Below are positions 1 through 7,466 of a stretch of 64,000 bases of DNA, piece by piece; the first letter of the stretch is position 1, and each line of letters begins with the position of its first letter. The notes beneath the pieces were generated by a model that saw nothing but the letters and a program-made list of their open reading frames with translations, did no database searches and was not told the origin of the DNA. The DNA is from Chachezhania sediminis. GTDB lineage: Bacteria; Pseudomonadota; Alphaproteobacteria; Rhodobacterales; Rhodobacteraceae. The position numbers and the translations under genes were made by a program. The stretch is taken from positions 496,001 to 560,000 of the forward strand of contig NZ_VOPH01000003.1 of the NCBI RefSeq assembly GCF_009765275.1, given 5' to 3'.

Positions 1-1170
1 ACGTCCAAGCTGTGGGACGCGGGCGCGGTCATGCTGGGCAAGCTGAACATGGACGAATTCGCCATGGGCTCGTCCAACGAGACGTCCGTTTACGGCCCCG
101 CGGTGAACCCGTGGAAGGCCGAAGGATCGGACGCGGCGTTGACCCCGGGCGGTTCGTCCGGCGGGTCCTCGGCCGCGGTTGCGGCCGACCTGTGCCTTGC
201 GGCGACGGGCACCGATACCGGCGGGTCCATCCGCCAGCCCGCGGCCTTTACCGGCATCGTGGGGCTGAAGCCCACCTACGGGCGCTGTTCGCGCTGGGGG
301 ATCGTGGCCTTCGCGTCCTCGCTGGACCAGGCGGGCCCGATGACGAAATCGGTGCGTGACGCGGCGATCATGCTGACGGCCATGGCCGGGCACGATCCGA
401 AGGATTCGACCTCGGCCGATCTGGCCGTCCCGGATTTCGAAGCGATGCTGACGGGCGACATCAAGGGCCAGACCATCGGTATCCCGAGGGAGTACCACAT
501 GGACGGGATGCCCGAAGAGATCGAGGTGCTGTGGTCCCGCGGCAAGGAAATGCTGCAGGATGCAGGTGCCAAGATCGTCGACATCTCGCTGCCCCATACG
601 AAATACGCGCTGCCGACTTATTACGTGATCGCGCCGGCCGAAGCCTCTTCCAACCTCGCGCGCTATGACGGCGTGCGCTACGGGCGCCGGGCCAAGTTGG
701 GGCAGGGCGACAGCATCACCGACATGTACGACAAGACCCGCGCCGAAGGTTTCGGGGCCGAGGTGCAGCGCCGCGTGATGATCGGCACTTATGTGCTGTC
801 CGCGGGTTTTTACGACGCCTATTACAACCGTGCGCGGCGGGTCCGGACCCTGATCAAGAAGGACTTCGAGGATGCATTCGCTGCTGGTGTCGATGCGATC
901 CTGACGCCGGCCACGCCGTCGTCGGCCTTCGGCATCGGAGAGATGGCCTCGGCCGATCCGGTGCAGATGTACCTGAACGACGTCTTCACGGTGACGGTGA
1001 ACCTGGCGGGCCTGCCGGGGATCGCTGTTCCTACGGGCCTCGATTCCAGGGGCCTGCCGATGGGGCTTCAGCTGATCGGCCGTCCGTGGGAGGAAGGCGC
1101 GCTGCTGAACACCGCCTATGCGCTGGAAAACGCTGCGGGCTTCGTGGCCAAGCCGTCGAAATGGTGGTAG
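1..1170 (+). CDS. gatA: GatA, Glu-tRNA(Gln)/Asp-tRNA(Asn) amidotransferase subunit A (5' truncated)
   Basis: The frame is open from base 1, so the window starts inside the gene; about 100 N-terminal residues, including the catalytic lysine, lie outside. GatA is the amidase that makes ammonia from glutamine inside the GatCAB complex, which corrects misacylated Glu-tRNA(Gln) and Asp-tRNA(Asn). The amidase-signature glycine/serine run [10 protein letters not shown] carries the cis-serine, and a downstream [11 protein letters not shown] holds the nucleophilic serine. The C-terminus [16 protein letters not shown] is typical of GatA. Other amidase-signature enzymes are less likely, because the [11 protein letters not shown] and YGRCSRWG segments are GatA hallmarks. 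Confidence 0.95.
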   Translation, partial: TSKLWDAGAVMLGKLNMDEFAMGSSNETSVYGPAVNPWKAEGSDAALTPGGSSGGSSAAVAADLCLAATGTDTGGSIRQPAAFTGIVGLKPTYGRCSRWGIVAFASSLDQAGPMTKSVRDAAIMLTAMAGHDPKDSTSADLAVPDFEAMLTGDIKGQTIGIPREYHMDGMPEEIEVLWSRGKEMLQDAGAKIVDISLPHTKYALPTYYVIAPAEASSNLARYDGVRYGRRAKLGQGDSITDMYDKTRAEGFGAEVQRRVMIGTYVLSAGFYDAYYNRARRVRTLIKKDFEDAFAAGVDAILTPATPSSAFGIGEMASADPVQMYLNDVFTVTVNLAGLPGIAVPTGLDSRGLPMGLQLIGRPWEEGALLNTAYALENAAGFVAKPSKWW

Positions 1171-1226
1171 ACCGCTTGCCGGATTTGGCCGGTACGGTCT
1201 GATTTGGCATGCGAGGCAGATTTGAG

Positions 1227-2075
1227 ATGAAGCGGAGCGGTCTTTCGACGCTCGTGGCCGGCGCGGTGATGACCGCCGCGCTGTCGGCCTGTTCTACGGC
1301 CCCCGGGCTGCGTGAAACCGGTGACATGACCCCGCTGGGAACGCCACTGACCATGGCCAATGCCCCGGTCCAGTTCGAGACCGAGGGGGCCACGGTGACA
1401 ACCGCCGCGGCCACCGCTATCGAGGCGCCGCAGGCGGTGTCGTCCCAGGCGCTGCCATCGGTCGAGGCCCAGCCCGCGGGGATACCGTCGGTCCCGGTCG
1501 ACGGATCCGACGACATCGCGGCCGCCACGGCCGCCGCCCTGGGTACTGCGACCCCGGCGGCCCAGGCTGCGACCGTCCCGACCGCCCCAGCCAACACGAC
1601 CGCCCCGGCGGCGACCACCGCCCCGCCGGTGTCGCCGTCCCCCCCGGCAGAGCCGGCAACGGATGACGAGGCCGATGCAACTTCGATCTCGGACGAGAAC
1701 GACTTCCGGGCTGTCTCGGCGCGGGAAAGCATTGCCAGCGACAAGGAACGCCTGGCCCGCAACCGTCAGCAATACGAGGTCATCCAGCCCACCGCCGTGC
1801 CGCAGCGTACCGGCGACACGGGGCCCAATATCGTGACCTATGCGCTGGCCAGTTCGAACCCGGTGGGCAACAAGGCCTATTCCCGCTTCGCCATCGTGAT
1901 CCCGGGCCGGGCCGAAAAGTCATGTGCCCGCTATCCATCCGCGGACCGTGCCCAGATGGCCTTTCTGGAGGCCGGAGGCCCGCAGCGCGACCGGCTGGGC
2001 CTGGATCCCGACGGCGACGGTTATGCCTGCAGCTGGACCCCGGCCAGGTTCCGCCAGGTGGTCGACCAGGGATGA
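1227..2075 (+). CDS. Putative lipoprotein with C-terminal excalibur-like domain
   Basis: The ATG at 1227 gives a signal peptide ending in a lipobox (LSAC, Cys about residue 21), so I prefer it to the upstream ATG at 1209. A long Ala/Pro/Thr-rich, low-complexity linker follows (about residues 30-150), as expected for a periplasm-spanning spacer. The last 60 residues contain LGLDPDGDGYACSW, a DxDxDG calcium-loop-like motif with a nearby Cys pair, resembling excalibur domains of cell-surface proteins. The function is unknown. It lies directly before a cell-wall amidase gene, which fits an envelope role, but this is only context. Confidence 0.7.
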   Translation: MKRSGLSTLVAGAVMTAALSACSTAPGLRETGDMTPLGTPLTMANAPVQFETEGATVTTAAATAIEAPQAVSSQALPSVEAQPAGIPSVPVDGSDDIAAATAAALGTATPAAQAATVPTAPANTTAPAATTAPPVSPSPPAEPATDDEADATSISDENDFRAVSARESIASDKERLARNRQQYEVIQPTAVPQRTGDTGPNIVTYALASSNPVGNKAYSRFAIVIPGRAEKSCARYPSADRAQMAFLEAGGPQRDRLGLDPDGDGYACSWTPARFRQVVDQG

Positions 2076-2211
2076 CGGCAGGGACGCGGGCAGGGCGCCC
2101 GTCCCGGGCGGCGCAGCGGCGCGGTCCGGCCGTTCCGCCCGCACGCCCCCGTCCGGCCAGCGCTCGTCCGGCCCGCGCCCCCGCGTGCCTTTCCGGCAGG
2201 CGGTGGTCCTG

Positions 2212-2892
2212 ATGGACCTGCGCCGCTTCCCGTCCCCGAACTTCAATGCCCGTCCTGACGGCGAGCGGCCTGAACTGGTGGTCCTCCACTATACCGCCAT
2301 GGACAGTTGCGAGGCCGCCCGGGATCGGCTGTGCGATCCGCAGTTCGAGGTCTCGGCCCATTACCTGATCGGCGCGGAAGGCACGGTCTGGCATCTCGTG
2401 GACGAGGACAAGCGTGCCTGGCACGCGGGCGTCAGCAACTGGCAGGGGCGGGACCACGTGAACCATCGCTCCATCGGGATCGAACTGGACAACCGCGGCA
2501 CGCACCCGTTTTCGGCCCCCCTGATGAATGCACTGGAGGACGTGCTGCCGGGCATCCTGTCCCGCTGGCATATCCCGCCGCAGGGTGTCGTGGCCCATTC
2601 CGACATCGCGCCCACCCGCAAGCAGGATCCGGGCGGCCGTTTCGACTGGCGTCGGCTGGCGCAGTCGGGGCTGGCGGTCTGGCCTGACGCGGACAACCGC
2701 GCCGATCCGGCGGGCTTCTGGGACGACCTTCATCGCTTCGGCTACCCGACGGACGACCGCACGGCCACCTTGCAGGCCTTCCGCGACCACTTTCGCCCCG
2801 GTGTTACCGGCCCCGTCTCACCCCGTGACGCGGCTCTGGCCCGCGACCTGGCGCAACGGTTCGGTGTTGACCGGACGGCCGCCACCGCCTAG
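2212..2892 (+). CDS. N-acetylmuramoyl-L-alanine amidase, AmpD-like (amidase_2)
   Basis: This 226-residue protein has the amidase_2 (PGRP/AmpD) fold motifs. Zinc ligands can be placed at His26 (VVLHYTA), His129 (VVAHSDIAP) and Asp139 (KQDPG). SIGIELDN is the conserved central strand. The family cleaves the bond between N-acetylmuramic acid and the stem peptide; AmpD does this on recycled anhydromuropeptides in the cytosol. No signal peptide is visible, which fits a cytosolic recycling enzyme. The protein is longer than E. coli AmpD because of a C-terminal extension of about 50 residues resembling a peptidoglycan-binding fold. The stop codon lies about 10 bases before rnpB. Confidence 0.88.
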   Translation: MDLRRFPSPNFNARPDGERPELVVLHYTAMDSCEAARDRLCDPQFEVSAHYLIGAEGTVWHLVDEDKRAWHAGVSNWQGRDHVNHRSIGIELDNRGTHPFSAPLMNALEDVLPGILSRWHIPPQGVVAHSDIAPTRKQDPGGRFDWRRLAQSGLAVWPDADNRADPAGFWDDLHRFGYPTDDRTATLQAFRDHFRPGVTGPVSPRDAALARDLAQRFGVDRTAATA

Positions 2893-2901
2893 ATCCCGCG
2901 G

Positions 2902-3280
2902 GCGCGGAGGGCTGGATGGCCGCGGGAGCAATCCCGAGGAAAGTCCGGACTCCATGAAGCAGCGGTGCCGGGTAACGCCCGGGCGGGGCAACCCGACGGA
3001 AAGCGCCACAGAGATGAGACTACCCGCGTCCGCGCGGGAAAAGGTGAAACGGTGGGGTAAGAGCCCACCGCGGCCCCGGCAACGGGGCTGGCATGGCAAG
3101 CCCCACCGGGAGCAATGCCGAATAGGACCTCCGCGCCGGCCTTCGGGTCGGCAGGGCCGCTTCAGCCCCGAGAGGTCGGGTTGGCAGCTTGAGGCCGCGC
3201 GGCAACGCACGGTCCAGAGGAATGGTCATCCAAGGGGGCGACCCCTGGACAGAATCCGGCTTACAGGCTCTCCGCGCAAG
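2902..3280 (+). ncRNA. rnpB: RNase P RNA, bacterial class A
   Basis: The hallmark sequences are present in order: GAGGAAAGTCCGGACTCC (about 2936-2953), the GCCACAGAGA segment (about 3004), a GGTGAAACGGTGGGGTAAGA-type core, and ACAGAATCCGGCTTACAG near 3250-3267. The P1 helix can be drawn: bases 2902-2912 pair with 3267-3277 over 11 base pairs, with one G-U. The RNA is the catalytic subunit of RNase P and matures tRNA 5' ends. The ends are set from P1 and may be off by a few bases. It lies just after the amidase gene, so it could be co-transcribed or use a promoter inside that gene. Confidence 0.97.
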
Positions 3281-3400
3281 TTCCTTCCCCGGGCCCCGAG
3301 ATTCCCGGGCCCGCCCTGTTGACTCTGCCCCGGGACTGGGTAAAAGGCGGCTTCACGGAATTCCACGGGCGCCCTTGCAGCCCGTTGCAGGAGAGCAGCC

Positions 3401-3568
3401 ATGGCGAAGCCGACCACCATCAAGATCCGCCTGAACTCGACCGCAGGCACGGGCCACTTCTATGTGACCAAGAAGAACGCACGGACCATGACCGAAAAAT
3501 TCTCGGTCAAGAAGTACGATCCGGTTGTGCGCAAGCATGTCGAGTACAAGGAAGGCAAGATCAAGTGA
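3401..3568 (+). CDS. rpmG: 50S ribosomal protein L33
   Basis: The predicted 55-residue product starts [18 protein letters not shown] and ends [10 protein letters not shown]. This is the alphaproteobacterial form of L33, which lacks the four zinc-binding cysteines. It is highly basic, as expected for a protein of the large ribosomal subunit near the E site. A GGAG sequence lies about 8 bases before the ATG. The gene stands alone between rnpB and the Bax-inhibitor-like gene, and a G+C-rich hairpin follows its stop codon. Confidence 0.96.
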   Translation: MAKPTTIKIRLNSTAGTGHFYVTKKNARTMTEKFSVKKYDPVVRKHVEYKEGKIK

Positions 3569-3574
3569 TCTGAC

Positions 3575-3597
3575 GCGCGGGGGCAAATGTCCCGCGC
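3575..3597 (+). terminator. Hairpin downstream of rpmG
   Basis: A seven-base perfect inverted repeat (GCGCGGG at 3575-3581, CCCGCGC at 3591-3597) with a nine-base loop begins 6 bases after the rpmG stop. There is no immediate T-run; T-rich sequence only appears about 40 bases later. It is a probable transcript end or stabilising stem. Confidence 0.5.
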
Positions 3598-3673
3598 AGC
3601 CTGAACGTATTGGGGCTCCGCCGAGAGGCGCGGGCCCTTTTCGTCTTTTGGGTTTCATTTGCCGATCGCAAGT

Positions 3674-3694
3674 GGTGCGTGGGGACCGCGCACC
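3674..3694. repeat. GGTGCG/CGCACC inverted repeat followed by CTACGG
   Basis: The arms GGTGCG (3674-3679) and CGCACC (3689-3694) flank a short loop and are followed by CTACGG. From memory, short palindromes of the form GTAGGGTGCG...CGCACC recur in intergenic DNA of Rhodobacterales. It lies in the 425-base gap between the convergent rpmG and Bax-inhibitor genes, in which I see no gene. Confidence 0.4.
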
Positions 3695-3740
3695 CTACGG
3701 CCCGGTTTCCGATGCCGTGTGTGGCGGTTGCCGCGAACTG

Positions 3741-3773
3741 CCTCCGGCGGGAGTATTTTTGAAAAGAAGAAGG
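3741..3773 (+). repeat. CTCCGGCGGGAG-TATTTTT intergenic motif, possible terminator
   Basis: A small stem (CTCC/GGAG) is followed directly by TATTTTT and then an A/G-rich GAAAAGAAGAAG stretch. This layout is terminator-like for plus-strand transcripts. A related block in the opposite orientation lies at 3821-3872. I recall near-identical blocks as dispersed 3'-end repeats in Rhodobacterales; the copy number in this genome cannot be seen here. Confidence 0.45.
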
Positions 3774-3820
3774 CGGGAAGGCGCATCCATCCAGCGCGAG
3801 GCGCAAACACGACCTTCTGA

Positions 3821-3872
3821 CTTCTTTGGTCTTCAAATATCTCGGGGGTCGCCCGAAGGGCGATGGGGGGCA
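3821..3872 (-). repeat. Oppositely oriented relative of the 3741 motif
   Basis: Read on the minus strand, this block has a GCCCTTCGGGC stem, then CCCCCGAGATATTTG and GACCAAAGAAG. It resembles the GGGAGTATTTTTGAAAAGAAGAAG block at 3741-3773. The two copies face each other between convergent genes, as expected for 3'-end elements serving transcripts from each side. Confidence 0.4.
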
Positions 3873-3942
3873 GGCCCCCTTGACGCACATACCCAGGCAC
3901 AACGCCTTTAGGGCGGGGTTCACCCCGCCATGTGCGCAAACG

Positions 3943-3970
3943 AAAAGGCCGGCCCCGCAGGACCGGCCTT
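3943..3970 (-). terminator. Intrinsic terminator of the Bax-inhibitor-1-like gene
   Basis: On the minus strand AAGGCCGG (3970-3963) pairs with CCGGCCTT (3952-3945), followed by TTTTC. It begins 25 bases after the stop codon of the gene ending at 3995. Confidence 0.8.
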
Positions 3971-3994
3971 CGCCAATTTCCAAAGATCCGCAGA

Positions 3995-4774
3995 TCAGTC
4001 TTGCTGGCCCATGAAGAACAGCAGGAACTGGAACATGTTCAGGAAGTCCAGGTACAGGCTCAGCGCGCCGAAGGTTGCCGACTTGTCCAGCCATTCCTGG
4101 TCGCCCATGTGGGCATGCGCGATGTATTCGTTCTTGATACTCTGCGTGTCGAAGGCGGTCAGGCCCGCGAACAGCAGAACGCCGATGATCGAGATCGCGA
4201 ACATCATTGCCGGCGATTGCAGGAAGATGTTGACGACCATCGCGATGACCAGGCCGATCACGCCCATGACCAGGAAGGTCTGCATGCCCGACAGGTCGCG
4301 CTTCGTGGTATAGCCGTAAAGCGACAGGCCCGCGAAGGCGACCGCGGTGACCAGGAAGGTCTGGACGATCGAATACGGCGTGTAGATCAGGAAGATCGAG
4401 CTGAGCGACAGGCCGATCAGCACCGCGAAGACGAAGAACGCCAGCTGCGCGCCTGCGGCGGACGCCTTGCGCATCACCGGGCCCATGCCGAAGAACAGGA
4501 TCGCCAGCGGTGCGAACATGATGACGTATTTCAGCGGCGACATGTAGATCGCCTGACCCAGCGACGACAGATATTCGCCCTGGCGGATCATGATGCCGGT
4601 GACGTTCGGGTCCGACGTCACCGCCAGGCCGGCAATGGCCCAAGAGGCCAGCGCCGTGATCAGCATGCCCACGGACATCGTGCCGTAGACCTTGTTCATG
4701 TGGGCGCGGAGGCCCTGGTCAATCTGCGCGGACCGTACACCGGCGCCCGTACGGATTGTGTTGTATTCAGCCAT
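3995..4774 (-). CDS. Bax inhibitor-1/YccA family membrane protein
   Basis: This 259-residue protein starts at the ATG at 4774 (MAEYNTIRTG), with GGAGA just upstream. After about 30 soluble residues there are roughly seven hydrophobic segments, including SVGMLITALASWAIAGLAV, YVIMFAPLAILFF, TFLVMGVIGLVIAMVVNIF and FAISIIGVLLFAGLTAFDTQ. The last of these contains the family's conserved T-A-F/Y-D-T motif. The C-terminal part ASLYLDFLNMFQFLLFF-like (ALSLYLDFLNMF) matches the UPF0005 signature. Family members are inner-membrane proteins linked to calcium leak or to FtsH control; the role here is not shown. It is transcribed alone, with its own promoter and terminator. Confidence 0.92.
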   Translation of the reverse strand: MAEYNTIRTGAGVRSAQIDQGLRAHMNKVYGTMSVGMLITALASWAIAGLAVTSDPNVTGIMIRQGEYLSSLGQAIYMSPLKYVIMFAPLAILFFGMGPVMRKASAAGAQLAFFVFAVLIGLSLSSIFLIYTPYSIVQTFLVTAVAFAGLSLYGYTTKRDLSGMQTFLVMGVIGLVIAMVVNIFLQSPAMMFAISIIGVLLFAGLTAFDTQSIKNEYIAHAHMGDQEWLDKSATFGALSLYLDFLNMFQFLLFFMGQQD

Positions 4775-4834
4775 GTGAGCTGGTCTCCATAAACCCTGTT
4801 TGCCCTGCCGGTTTCCCGACAGCCCTCGTTCGCA

Positions 4835-4863
4835 AATATCGGGAAGAGCGCCCCGATTTTCAA
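4835..4863 (-). promoter_or_regulatory. Likely sigma-70 promoter of the Bax-inhibitor-like gene
   Basis: On the minus strand TTGAAA (4863-4858) and GATATT (4840-4835) are separated by exactly 17 bases, about 60 bases before the ATG at 4774. The remaining part of the 307-base gap up to 5081 shows no gene; it holds only a small GGACG/CGTCC hairpin at 5001-5014 that may end the DUF1127 transcript. Confidence 0.5.
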
Positions 4864-5081
4864 GCGTTACAAGCAGGTTTAGTGGCGTAGACCTACGAAT
4901 TCGTGAGGACCGCATTTGCAGGCGCTGCCCGCCGCGACAGGTGCGGCGGCATATGAAAACGCCGGCGCGGTCTTCTGGACCTTGCACCGGCGTCAGTTTC
5001 GGACGTTTCCGTCCTTTTCAGTCTGGTCGTCCTGGGCCGGTCCCGCGTCGGGAGTGCAGCCGTCGGGGCCGCTGCCCGGCA

Positions 5082-5294
5082 TCAGCGGGTCCAATGAGCA
5101 GGTGCGTCCCAGAAGCTGCGGCTGGCCTCGGCATGGGCTTCGTCGGCATTCAGGCCGACATCTTCCAGCGCGCGGGCGTCGAGTTTCGACAGCGCGTCCC
5201 GTTCGCGGCGGACGGTCGACAGGTACATCAGGTGGCTGAAGGGGTTCAGCATCTCGAACCGGGGCATGCGCCGGGTCATGGTCAGGTGTGTCAT
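5082..5294 (-). CDS. DUF1127 family small protein
   Basis: This small basic protein of about 70 residues ends in the DUF1127-type pattern LSKLDARALEDVGL...ASRSFWDAPAHW. Family members are short Arg-rich proteins of alpha- and gammaproteobacteria, some linked to phosphate, RNA turnover or stress; no single function can be assigned. Two starts are possible, at 5300 and 5294. AAGGA lies 8 bases before the ATG at 5294 but only 2 before the one at 5300, so I chose 5294. It is divergent from the LysR gene at 5423, a pairing often seen in Rhodobacterales, which suggests that the LysR protein controls it. Confidence 0.82.
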   Translation of the reverse strand: MTHLTMTRRMPRFEMLNPFSHLMYLSTVRRERDALSKLDARALEDVGLNADEAHAEASRSFWDAPAHWTR

Positions 5295-5318
5295 GATCAT
5301 TGTCCTTACGTCTGATCG

Positions 5319-5357
5319 TGATGTATTCAGGCTTGGTCTTCAATTCTGTTGATGTAT
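5319..5357. promoter_or_regulatory. TGATGTAT direct repeats between DUF1127 and LysR genes
   Basis: The octamer TGATGTAT occurs at 5319-5326 and 5350-5357, 31 bases apart (about three helical turns), in the 122-base divergent intergenic region. This is a reasonable place for LysR binding. Evidence is limited to repetition and position. Confidence 0.3.
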
Positions 5358-5422
5358 CTGGGGGATCGTGCTCTATTTTTGAAACGAATGTTTGTGAGTC
5401 TTTCCATCAAGGAGCGTGATGT

Positions 5423-6301
5423 ATGCGCAACCTCGATCTGACGACGCTACGATCCTTTGTCGCCGTGGCCGATACCGGCGGTGTGACCCGGGCGGCGGGC
5501 TATCTGAACCTGACTCAGTCGGCCGTATCGATGCAGTTGAAACGGCTGGAGGAATTGCTGGGGGTCGACCTGCTGGACCGGACGGGTCGGCAGATCCAGC
5601 TGACCTCGGCCGGGGACCAGCTCTTGGGCTATGCCCGCCGCATGGTGGCCCTGAACGACGAGGCGGTGGGGCGCCTGACGGACGAGATCTATGAGGGAGA
5701 GATTGTGATCGGCGTGCCGCACGACATCTTCTACCCGGCAATTCCGCGGGTGTTGCAGCAGTTCAACGCCGCCTATCCGCGGATGCGGGTCCAGCTTTTG
5801 TCATCCTATTCGGCAGGGCTGAAGCAGGCCTTCCAGCGCGGCGAGTGCAAGATCATCCTGACGACAGAGATGGATGCCCCGCCCGAGGCCGAGACACTGG
5901 CCCGCCGGCCGCTGTGCTGGATGGTGGCCCATGATGGCCAGGCCGCCCGGCAGCGGCCGCTGCGGATGGCCTTCAGCCGCCACTGTGCCTTCCGTCCGCA
6001 GGCGATCGCGGCGCTGGAGCAGGCGGACATCCCGTGGCAGATGGCGGTCGATACCGAATTCGACCGGGCGGTCGAGGCGACGGTCAGCGCCGACCTGGCG
6101 GTGACGGCGATGATCGCGGGCACGCAGCCGCCTCATCTGACCCAGCTGGAAGGAACGGCCCTGCCGGACCTGCCGGTGCAGATGATCAACATGTACGGGG
6201 GAGAGACGGTCAGAACCCGTCCGGAGACCGACATGGCCGAAATGCTGCGGCAGAACTTCGGTCATTTCAGCCAGGTGTCATCGCTGAAGGCGGTGGGCTG
6301 A
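5423..6301 (+). CDS. LysR family transcriptional regulator
   Basis: This 292-residue protein has an N-terminal winged helix-turn-helix of LysR type (about residues 5-63; TLRSFVAVADTGGVTRAAGYL, then LTQSAVSMQLKRLEELLG and LLDRTGR). An effector-binding domain starting near residue 92 (GEIVIGVPHD) follows. AAGGAG lies 8 bases before the ATG. The gene is divergent from the DUF1127 gene and is probably autoregulated from the shared intergenic region. The effector is unknown. It is close to, but not clearly part of, the gentisate cluster, whose nearest gene is convergent with it. Confidence 0.93.
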   Translation: MRNLDLTTLRSFVAVADTGGVTRAAGYLNLTQSAVSMQLKRLEELLGVDLLDRTGRQIQLTSAGDQLLGYARRMVALNDEAVGRLTDEIYEGEIVIGVPHDIFYPAIPRVLQQFNAAYPRMRVQLLSSYSAGLKQAFQRGECKIILTTEMDAPPEAETLARRPLCWMVAHDGQAARQRPLRMAFSRHCAFRPQAIAALEQADIPWQMAVDTEFDRAVEATVSADLAVTAMIAGTQPPHLTQLEGTALPDLPVQMINMYGGETVRTRPETDMAEMLRQNFGHFSQVSSLKAVG

Positions 6302-6489
6302 GGAGGGGAGGTCGTTCGAACGATGCCCGACCCGGCCGCAGGCCGGGTAGCGGCCGACGCGCCCCCGCCGCCCCCAAAAGAGGGGCGGTCGCCTTGCGAC
6401 CACCCCGCGGGCCGGCCGCTGCCCTTCCCGCGTCAAAGGGAACGTCCCGCTGGCAGAGGTCGAACGGTTCGGCGGTCCAGCTACGGCCC

Positions 6490-6523
6490 CGAAAGAAAAG
6501 CCCCGGCCGTTGGGGCCGGGGCT
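6490..6523 (-). terminator. Intrinsic terminator of the gentisate operon
   Basis: On the minus strand AGCCCCGGCC (6523-6514) pairs with GGCCGGGGCT (6508-6499), a 10-base perfect stem followed by TTTCTTTC. It starts 6 bases after the stop codon of the FAH-family gene. The 220 bases between this and the LysR stop show no gene. Confidence 0.85.
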
Positions 6524-6528
6524 CTGAT

Positions 6529-7446
6529 CTAGTTGCCGATCTTGACGACCGGGTTGCGCAATACCCCGATCCCGTCGACGCCGCATTCGATCACGTCGCC
6601 GGGCCACATCCATTCCTGCGGATCGCGTCCCGCGCCCACGCCGGACGGCGTGCCGGTGGCGATGATGTCACCCGGTTCCAGTGTGATGCCCGTCGAGATG
6701 TCCGAAATCAGCGTCGGGATGTCGAAGAGCAGGAATCTGGTGTTCGACCGCTGTTTTTCCACCCCGTTCTTGGTCAGCCAGAGCGTCAGGTCGTGTGGGT
6801 CCGGCACCTCGTCGGCGGTCACGATGGCAGGGCCGAAGGGGCAGAACGTGTCCTGGCCTTTCGAAAAGATCCACTGTCCGGCGCGGCGGTTGTCGCGGGC
6901 GGACACGTCATTGATCACCGAATAGCCGAAGACATGGCCCATGGCGTCTTCCTTGGCGATCCGGGTCGCGCGCTTGCCGATGATCACCGCCAGCTCGACC
7001 TCCCAATCCAGCTGCTGCGTCATCGCTGCGTTGTGCTGGATGCCTTCGCCGGTGGCGATCACCGCCGTGGGCGGTTTCGAGAAGACGACCGGCTGCTTCG
7101 GCAGGTCAGCCGAGGTGTCGAGCGACTTCGCGCTTTCGGCCACGTGTTCGACATAGTTCAGGCCGATGCCGAAGATGTTCTTGCGCGGCCGGGGGATCGG
7201 CGCCAGTAGACGTACGTTTTCCTCTGGCATGGCCAGACCCGCGGGGCGGTCGCGGCCTGTGGTTTCCAGCGCGCGGGACAGGGCGGCCAGCGCGTCGGGA
7301 CCCATGTCGATCAGCTCCAGCATGGTGGCGGGCAGGGGTTCGCCCACGACGGTGCCCAAGCGGGCCACGTCGATCACCTGGCCATTCTCCACGGCGCCCA
7401 GCCGGCCTTCGCCGTCCGCGCCTGTCCGATAGGTTACCAGTCTCAT
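6529..7446 (-). CDS. FAH-family hydrolase, probable fumarylpyruvate or maleylpyruvate hydrolase
   Basis: This 305-residue protein has the fumarylacetoacetate hydrolase C-terminal fold: KNIFGIGLNYVEH, metal-binding glutamates in WEVELAVIIG (about residues 145-150), FGYSVINDVSARD, and GDIIATGTPSGVGAGRDP. The start at 7446 (MRLVTYRTG) matches the family N-terminus. It lies 20 bases downstream of gentisate dioxygenase on the same strand, so it most likely cleaves the ring-fission product to pyruvate plus fumarate or malate. No glutathione-dependent maleylpyruvate isomerase is visible in the window. Either the isomerase is elsewhere or this enzyme hydrolyses maleylpyruvate directly. Substrate is inference. 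Confidence 0.85.
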   Translation of the reverse strand: MRLVTYRTGADGEGRLGAVENGQVIDVARLGTVVGEPLPATMLELIDMGPDALAALSRALETTGRDRPAGLAMPEENVRLLAPIPRPRKNIFGIGLNYVEHVAESAKSLDTSADLPKQPVVFSKPPTAVIATGEGIQHNAAMTQQLDWEVELAVIIGKRATRIAKEDAMGHVFGYSVINDVSARDNRRAGQWIFSKGQDTFCPFGPAIVTADEVPDPHDLTLWLTKNGVEKQRSNTRFLLFDIPTLISDISTGITLEPGDIIATGTPSGVGAGRDPQEWMWPGDVIECGVDGIGVLRNPVVKIGN

Positions 7447-7466
7447 AGTCGTTCCTTGTCTTCGTC

